10,705 bases of DNA from PWQG01 sp041685555. GTDB taxonomy: Bacteria; Pseudomonadota; Gammaproteobacteria; Pseudomonadales; Pseudohongiellaceae. Shown in pieces: positions 6,322 through 10,705 of the stretch. Position numbers and translations under genes: made by a program. The stretch's first letter is position 1; each line of letters begins with the position of its first letter. Under the pieces are notes generated by a model. The model saw only the letters and a list, made by a program, of their open reading frames with translations. It had not been told where the DNA came from and searched no databases. The DNA lies in NCBI GenBank assembly GCA_041685555.1, contig JAWLFN010000083.1:1-10705 (forward strand). The letters run 5' to 3'.

Positions 6322-7065
6322 TCACTCTGTCGATGCATATACTCTACCTGGAGTAGACTCTGATTCCTGTCGTTGCGCCTGTAACACCAACCGGGCCAGA
6401 AGCAGGTCCCCGGGCCAGGTGACCTTGATGTTGTCGGCACTGCCCATGACCAGTAATGGAGCATGGCCGGCCAGCTCCATCGCAGACGCCTCGTCCGTCA
6501 CGGCACGATCACCCTGACACGCCAGACGCAGCGCTTCTCGAAGCCGTCCATGACGGAACATCTGCGGTGTCTGGGCCGACCACAGATCACTGCGATCGAC
6601 GGTGTGAAGGATGCCATGCGATGCGTCACCGCGCTTCAGCGTATCACGGACTGGCGTGGCCAGAATGCCACCAGAGGCATGGGATCCCGCTACATCCACC
6701 AGACGGAGCATGTCTGTCACACGGACGCAGGGCCGGGCTGCATCATGAACCAGCACCCAGTCCTCGTCGGTGGCCCGGTCTTCAAGGGCGGCCAGACCGT
6801 TGCTGACCGACTGGAATCGCTCCTCCCCGCCTTCACAAATCATCAGTGGTATGGGCAGACCTGTGGCCTCCGCCGCCATGCTCGACCACCATTGATCGTT
6901 CTCCCTCAGCACCAGGACGATCCCTTGCAGGCCATCCAGTTCAGCGAGACGCCGCAGGGTATGTAACAGCACCGGCTCTCCATCGAGATCAAGATACTGC
7001 TTGGGCGCCGTGCTCTGCATTCGCCGGCCACTACCCGCGGCCGGCACAATGGCCCATATTGCCAT
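6322..7065 (-). CDS. ispD: 2-C-methyl-D-erythritol 4-phosphate cytidylyltransferase IspD
   Basis: A 247-residue enzyme that joins CTP and MEP to form CDP-methylerythritol, the third MEP pathway step. The nucleotide-binding loop PAAGSGRRM followed by PKQY (residues 8-24), VHDAARP (106-112), TPQMF, and DNIKVTWPGDLLLA near the C-terminus are diagnostic. ATG 7065 is 7 nt after the ftsB stop and gives the usual MAIWAIVPAAG start; the Shine-Dalgarno is weak (GAGTGA in the ftsB end), which fits coupling to ftsB translation. The ftsB-ispD-ispF order is common in gammaproteobacteria. Confidence 0.97.
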   Translation of the reverse strand: MAIWAIVPAAGSGRRMQSTAPKQYLDLDGEPVLLHTLRRLAELDGLQGIVLVLRENDQWWSSMAAEATGLPIPLMICEGGEERFQSVSNGLAALEDRATDEDWVLVHDAARPCVRVTDMLRLVDVAGSHASGGILATPVRDTLKRGDASHGILHTVDRSDLWSAQTPQMFRHGRLREALRLACQGDRAVTDEASAMELAGHAPLLVMGSADNIKVTWPGDLLLARLVLQAQRQESESTPGRVYASTE

Positions 7066-7072
7066 GGAGGTA

Positions 7073-7342
7073 TCACTCGATGATCAGGTAGAAAGTCTCG
7101 TCCTCACGGATCATCCCCAGATCCGCGCGTGCCCGCTCCTCGATGGCGTCGAGGCCTTCTTTCAGAGCCAGCACCTCGTTTTCCAGCTCCCGGTTACGCT
7201 CTTGCAGGCGTTCGTTTTCCGCACGCCTGGCGGCCACATCACTCTCGAGGCGTCGCAATTCGGCGACACTGCCTTCTCCTATCCACAGCTGATACTGAAG
7301 AGTCAGCAGTATGGCGATCAATGTGATGATCAGCGCTTTCAT
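7073..7342 (-). CDS. ftsB: Cell division protein FtsB
   Basis: A small bitopic membrane protein (89 residues from ATG 7342) of the FtsQLB divisome subcomplex that licenses septal peptidoglycan synthesis. One N-terminal transmembrane helix (about residues 2-20, ALIITLIAILLTLQYQLW) is followed by the LQYxLW boundary motif, a charged coiled coil rich in Glu/Arg/Leu, and the conserved GLDAIEERARADLGMIREDETFY. It lacks the Gln/Asn-rich tail seen in E. coli. ATG 7342 has GGA 9 nt upstream; ATG 7348 (MVMKAL) is an equally in-frame alternative with poorer spacing. It sits 18 nt after eno and 7 nt before ispD. Confidence 0.95.
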   Translation of the reverse strand: MKALIITLIAILLTLQYQLWIGEGSVAELRRLESDVAARRAENERLQERNRELENEVLALKEGLDAIEERARADLGMIREDETFYLIIE

Positions 7343-7360
7343 GACCATGCATCCGGACAG

Positions 7361-8662
7361 TCAGGCGGTAAAGTGGTTGAATTCCTCTATGCCACGGTAT
7401 CGCGCGCTGCTGCCCAGCTCCTCTTCAATGAACAACAGACGGTTGTACTTGGCCACACGATCAGAGCGACACAGGGAACCGGTCTTGATCTGTCCAGCGC
7501 CGGTGGCCACGGCCAGATCGGCAATGGTGGTATCCTCTGTCTCGCCGGATCGATGACTGATGACCGCAGTGTAACCGGCCTGGCGCGCCATGGCGATCGC
7601 TTCCAGCGTCTCTGTCAGAGTGCCTATCTGATTGAACTTGATCAGAATGGAGTTGCCCACGCCCCGGTCGATGCCTTCCCGCAGTATCTGCGTATTGGTC
7701 ACGAACAGATCGTCGCCGACCAGTTGCACGCGTTCACCAAGTCTACGGGTCAACGCGGCCCAACCATCCCAGTCAGACTCATCCATGCCATCCTCGATCG
7801 ACAGCACCGGGTAGCTCCCGACCAGGTCAGCCAGATATTCGGTAAAACCGTCGGCATCGTACTCCCGGCTTTCGCCAGCCAGCACATACCGACCATCGTG
7901 ATAGAATTCCGATGCCGCGCAATCCAGCGCCAGCCGGATGTCTCGCCCCATGGAAAGGCCGGCTTTCTCCACCGCCTTGATGATGGCTTCGAGCGCCGCT
8001 TCATTGGAAGGCAGGTCCGGTGCAAAACCCCCTTCGTCGCCAACCGCTGTACTGAGACCTCGCTCCTTCAGAACCGCCTTGAGCGCATGGAACACTTCCG
8101 CGCCATAGCGTAACGCCTCCGAAAAAGTCGGCGCTCCCACCGGCTGGATCATGAATTCCTGGATATCCACATTATTATCGGCGTGTTCACCACCATTGAT
8201 GATGTTCATCATTGGCACCGGCAGCGACAGCGCCCCCTCCGGAGTTACATTCAGCGCGGCCAGATGTCGATACAACGGGATACGTCCGTCAGTGGCCGCC
8301 GCCTTTGCGACTGCCAGGGATACCGCCAGTATGCTGTTGGCACCGAGTCGGGATTTATTACCGGTCCCATCAAGATCGATCATCGCACGATCGATATTGC
8401 GTTGATCAGCGGCATCACGTCCCATCAAAAGGTCACGGATCTCACCATTGACGTGACTGACGGCCTGCAACACGCCCTTGCCCAGATAACGACCGGGATC
8501 TTTGTCCCTGAGCTCCAGCGCCTCTCTCGATCCGGTTGAAGCTCCGGACGGAGCGCAGGCACTCCCACTGACGCCGGACCCCAGTATCACATCCGCCTGG
8601 ATGGTCGGGTTGCCTCTGGAATCCAGGACTTCCCTGGCACGTACCTCTTTGATTTCTGACAT
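7361..8662 (-). CDS. eno: Enolase (phosphopyruvate hydratase)
   Basis: A 433-residue glycolytic enzyme converting 2-phosphoglycerate to phosphoenolpyruvate; the E. coli homologue is also part of the RNA degradosome. Clear landmarks: REVLDSRGNPT at the N-terminus, GASTGSREALELRD, catalytic E210 in GDEGGF, Mg ligands D247, E290 (SIEDGMDE) and D317 (GDDLFVTN), catalytic K342 in LIKFNQIGT, and the enolase signature around SHRSGETEDTTIADLAV. It is full length. ATG 8662 has AGGA about 10 nt upstream. A 65-nt spacer separates it from kdsA and 18 nt from ftsB. The PEP it makes is a KdsA substrate, which may explain the linkage. Confidence 0.98.
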   Translation of the reverse strand: MSEIKEVRAREVLDSRGNPTIQADVILGSGVSGSACAPSGASTGSREALELRDKDPGRYLGKGVLQAVSHVNGEIRDLLMGRDAADQRNIDRAMIDLDGTGNKSRLGANSILAVSLAVAKAAATDGRIPLYRHLAALNVTPEGALSLPVPMMNIINGGEHADNNVDIQEFMIQPVGAPTFSEALRYGAEVFHALKAVLKERGLSTAVGDEGGFAPDLPSNEAALEAIIKAVEKAGLSMGRDIRLALDCAASEFYHDGRYVLAGESREYDADGFTEYLADLVGSYPVLSIEDGMDESDWDGWAALTRRLGERVQLVGDDLFVTNTQILREGIDRGVGNSILIKFNQIGTLTETLEAIAMARQAGYTAVISHRSGETEDTTIADLAVATGAGQIKTGSLCRSDRVAKYNRLLFIEEELGSSARYRGIEEFNHFTA

Positions 8663-8727
8663 GTCTGGCGGTTCCTCTCCTGTAGTCGGTAATGATTATG
8701 CGCTCTCCGTAGAGCCCTGGCGCACCG
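8663..8727 (-). other. kdsA-eno spacer with a small hairpin
   Basis: This is the second-longest gap in the - strand cluster. It contains a perfect 5-bp stem with a tetraloop (arms 8702-8706 and 8711-8715) and the eno ribosome binding site. No T-run follows the hairpin, so it is not an intrinsic terminator. A TTGACG overlapping the kdsA stop and a CATAAT further on are 25 nt apart, too far for a sigma-70 promoter. I see no convincing eno promoter. Confidence 0.35.
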
Positions 8728-9567
8728 TCAATGTGTATCAAGCTCTTCCAGGCTCTTGATGAGTCGATCCAGCTCCCTGACCTGGGACAGGAACGGCTCA
8801 AGCTGATCGAGACGTAATGCACATGGCCCATCGCAGAGCGCTCTGTCCGGGTCAGGATGCGCCTCGATAAACAACCCGGCCAGCCCCATGGCCACACCTG
8901 CCCGGGCCAGTGATGTGATGTCACCGCGACGCCCCCCCGCACTGGAAGACAGGCCTCCTGGCATTTGCAGGGCATGAGTGACATCGAATACCAACGGATA
9001 CCCGGTTGCCTTCATGATGGGGAAACCGAGCATGTCGACCACCAGATTGTTGTAACCAAAGCTTGTACCCCGCTCACATAGCAGAAGACGGTCGTTCCCC
9101 GCCTCTTCAAACTTGGTAATGATGTGTCGCATTTCCCGCGGCGACAGGAACTGCGCCTTCTTGATGTTGATTACGGCGCCAGTCTCCGCCATGGCCTTGA
9201 CCAGATCAGTCTGGCGGCTGAGAAAAGCCGGCAACTGGATGATATCAGCAACTTCCGCTACAGGGAGGGCCTGGTGTGGCTCATGGACATCCGTCAATAC
9301 CGGCACATCGTGCTCGGACCGGATGTCCGCCAGCGTCTGCAACCCCCGCTCCATTCCAGGACCGCGAAATGAATGTATCGACGAACGATTGGCCTTGTCG
9401 AAGGATGCCTTGAACACATACGGTATTCCCAGCCGCCTCGTCACCTCGACGAACCTGGCTGCCACTTCGTGCGCCAGCTCTCTGCTTTCCAGTACATTCA
9501 TTCCACCAATGATCACTATTGGAGAACGATTCGAGAACGAGACTGTATCCGTTGTGACAAGTTTCAT
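8728..9567 (-). CDS. kdsA: 3-deoxy-8-phosphooctulonate synthase KdsA (Kdo-8-P synthase)
   Basis: A 279-residue enzyme condensing PEP and arabinose 5-phosphate into Kdo-8-phosphate, the precursor of the LPS inner-core sugar Kdo. Signatures: IGGMNVLES, FKASFDKANRSS, TDVHEP, IQLPAFLSRQTDLV, FGYNNLVVDMLGF, FDVTHALQ and GLFIEAHPDPDRALCDGP. N24 in GGMNVLES corresponds to E. coli N26, which marks the metal-independent class (metal-dependent enzymes have Cys there). ATG 9567 begins 5 nt after the pyrG stop, with GAG of the last pyrG codons as a weak ribosome binding site. The pyrG-kdsA-eno order matches Pseudomonas; in E. coli kdsA is elsewhere. It confirms an LPS-bearing outer membrane. Confidence 0.97.
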   Translation of the reverse strand: MKLVTTDTVSFSNRSPIVIIGGMNVLESRELAHEVAARFVEVTRRLGIPYVFKASFDKANRSSIHSFRGPGMERGLQTLADIRSEHDVPVLTDVHEPHQALPVAEVADIIQLPAFLSRQTDLVKAMAETGAVINIKKAQFLSPREMRHIITKFEEAGNDRLLLCERGTSFGYNNLVVDMLGFPIMKATGYPLVFDVTHALQMPGGLSSSAGGRRGDITSLARAGVAMGLAGLFIEAHPDPDRALCDGPCALRLDQLEPFLSQVRELDRLIKSLEELDTH

Positions 9568-9572
9568 ATCGA

Positions 9573-10705
9573 TTACTCGGCTTCCGCCGATTCCCTGCGC
9601 TGATGTGCCACTGCCGCCTGAATGAAACCGGAAAACAGCGGATGTCCGTCTCGCGGCGTGGAGGTGAATTCAGGATGAAACTGACAGGCCACGAACCAGG
9701 GATGCCCCGGCGCCTCCACGACTTCAACCAGCGAATCATCTCCGGAACGTCCGGCAATCCGCAGACCGGCATTCTCCAGCGCCTGCACATAGCGATTGTT
9801 GACTTCATACCGGTGCCGGTGCCGTTCCACGATGACATCCTCGCCATAACACTCGTAGGCGGTCGAATCCCGAGAGAGACGGCACGGCTGGCCACCCAGC
9901 CGCATGGTGCCCCCCAGATCAGACGCCTCGTCCCGGAACTCGCGATTACCCTCCACATCGGTCCATTCACTGATCAGTGCCACTACCGGATCCTGGCAGT
10001 CTTTCTTGAATTCAGTGCTGTGAGCTCCGGTCAGGCCGACCACATTGCGGGCATACTCGATGACCGCCACCTGCATACCCAGGCAGATTCCCAGGTAGGG
10101 AACCCGGTTCTCCCGGGCATACTGCACCGTCAGGATCTTGCCATCCACCCCGCGCAGACCAAACCCGCCAGGCACCAGAATGGCATGTACACCTTCCAGC
10201 AACTCAGTGCCATGAACCTTCACGTCCGATGAATCGATATACCGGATCTTGACCCGCGTTCTGGTGCGGATACCCGCGTGCGTGACGGCCTCCACCAGGG
10301 ATTTGTAGGCATCAAGCAACTCCATGTACTTGCCCACGATGGCGATCGTGACCTCCTGTTCCGGATTCAGCTGTGCATCCACCACGGCATCCCATTCCTT
10401 CATGTCCGCCTGCGGGCATTCGATGGCCAGCTTCTGGACGATGATCTCATCCAGCCCGGTACTACGCAGCACGGCGGGCACACGATAGATCGTATCACTG
10501 TCCGGCAGCGATACCACGGCGGGAAGCTCCACGTTGGTAAACAGGGCAATCTTGCGACGGGCCGATTCGTCGATGGGCTGTTCGGAGCGACAGATCAACA
10601 GATCCGGCTGGATACCGATGGAGCGAAGTTCCTTGACCGAATGCTGGGTGGGCTTGGTCTTCGTTTCACCGGCGGTGCGGATATAGGGAATCAGCGTCAG
10701 ATGCA
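9573..10705 (-). CDS. pyrG: CTP synthase PyrG (N-terminal part beyond window)
   Basis: The last 376 residues of a protein usually about 545 long; the reading frame runs off the right edge, with the first complete codon at 10703. CTP synthase aminates UTP to CTP using ATP and glutamine. The fragment starts in the amidoligase domain (LIPYIRTAGETKTKPTQHS, then SVKELRSIGIQPDLLICRS) and contains the whole class I glutamine amidotransferase domain: VPGGFGLRG (oxyanion region), nucleophile Cys207 in YLGICLGMQ, and the His/Glu pair in CQFHPEFTS near the C-terminus. The stop TAA is 5 nt before the kdsA ATG. CTP is the co-substrate of IspD downstream and of Kdo activation. No frameshift is seen. Confidence 0.98.
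   Translation of the reverse strand, partial: HLTLIPYIRTAGETKTKPTQHSVKELRSIGIQPDLLICRSEQPIDESARRKIALFTNVELPAVVSLPDSDTIYRVPAVLRSTGLDEIIVQKLAIECPQADMKEWDAVVDAQLNPEQEVTIAIVGKYMELLDAYKSLVEAVTHAGIRTRTRVKIRYIDSSDVKVHGTELLEGVHAILVPGGFGLRGVDGKILTVQYARENRVPYLGICLGMQVAVIEYARNVVGLTGAHSTEFKKDCQDPVVALISEWTDVEGNREFRDEASDLGGTMRLGGQPCRLSRDSTAYECYGEDVIVERHRHRYEVNNRYVQALENAGLRIAGRSGDDSLVEVVEAPGHPWFVACQFHPEFTSTPRDGHPLFSGFIQAAVAHQRRESAEAE

Noticed and set aside
6315..6464. Upstream extension of the ispF frame (up to 212 residues).
   Set aside because: It runs through the ispD 3' end and lacks IspF-like sequence; ATG 6314 gives the normal IspF N-terminus.
7001..8113. Long open frame of 370 codons on the + strand.
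   Set aside because: It is antisense to ispD, ftsB and eno, which are clearly real; it shows no recognisable domain and reflects codon bias on the opposite strand.
8375..8395. 7-bp inverted repeat in eno (arms 8375-8381 and 8389-8395).
   Set aside because: Short, within well-conserved coding sequence, and expected by chance in a gene of this length.
8702..8715. Terminator between kdsA and eno.
   Set aside because: Only a 5-bp stem and no T-run after it; described as a spacer hairpin instead.
9603..10232. Open frame of 209 codons on the + strand.
   Set aside because: Antisense to the pyrG amidotransferase domain; no recognisable protein.

Overview
The window is about 10.7 kb of dense, ordinary-looking housekeeping chromosome from a Gram-negative bacterium, most likely a gammaproteobacterium. 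The support is the gene order pyrG-kdsA-eno-ftsB-ispD-ispF-truD-pcm-nlpD-rpoS with fdxA and mutS beyond it, together with KdsA (LPS Kdo synthesis), an NlpD lipoprotein and an RpoS-type sigma factor. Order and moderately high GC resemble the Pseudomonas/Halomonas/Ectothiorhodospiraceae type of arrangement. I cannot name a genus from sequence alone.

Layout: on the + strand at the left are the 3' end of mutS (cut by the window edge) and fdxA, a 7Fe ferredoxin. Everything else is on the - strand and reads right to left: pyrG (its 5' part lies outside the window), kdsA, eno, ftsB, ispD, ispF, truD, pcm, a DUF368/PopT-type membrane protein, nlpD and rpoS. Most junctions are overlaps (truD/pcm ATGA, popT/nlpD ATGA, ispF/truD GTGA, pcm/popT 11 nt) or gaps of 5 to 18 nt. 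Only eno/kdsA (65 nt) and nlpD/rpoS (158 nt) have real spacers, so this looks like one long transcription unit with possible internal promoters. rpoS and fdxA converge and share 31 bp at their 3' ends. No stretch over 300 bp lacks a gene.

Functions: PyrG makes CTP, which IspD and KdsB-type enzymes consume. KdsA makes Kdo-8-phosphate for LPS. IspD and IspF are consecutive-pathway enzymes of MEP isoprenoid synthesis, which supplies undecaprenyl phosphate, the lipid whose return flipping is assigned to the DUF368/PopT family. FtsB and NlpD act at the division septum, Pcm and TruD handle protein and tRNA modification, and RpoS is the stress sigma factor.

Departures from the textbook arrangement: surE is absent between truD and pcm; a DUF368 gene sits between pcm and nlpD, probably with a TTG start; the RpoS protein is short and divergent in region 1.2 and the sigma finger; rpoS overlaps fdxA tail to tail; and two strong inverted repeats and a possible sigma-S-like -10 lie around fdxA/rpoS. 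I saw no mobile element, tRNA, rRNA, CRISPR array or unknown multi-gene system, and I do not claim a novel system here.
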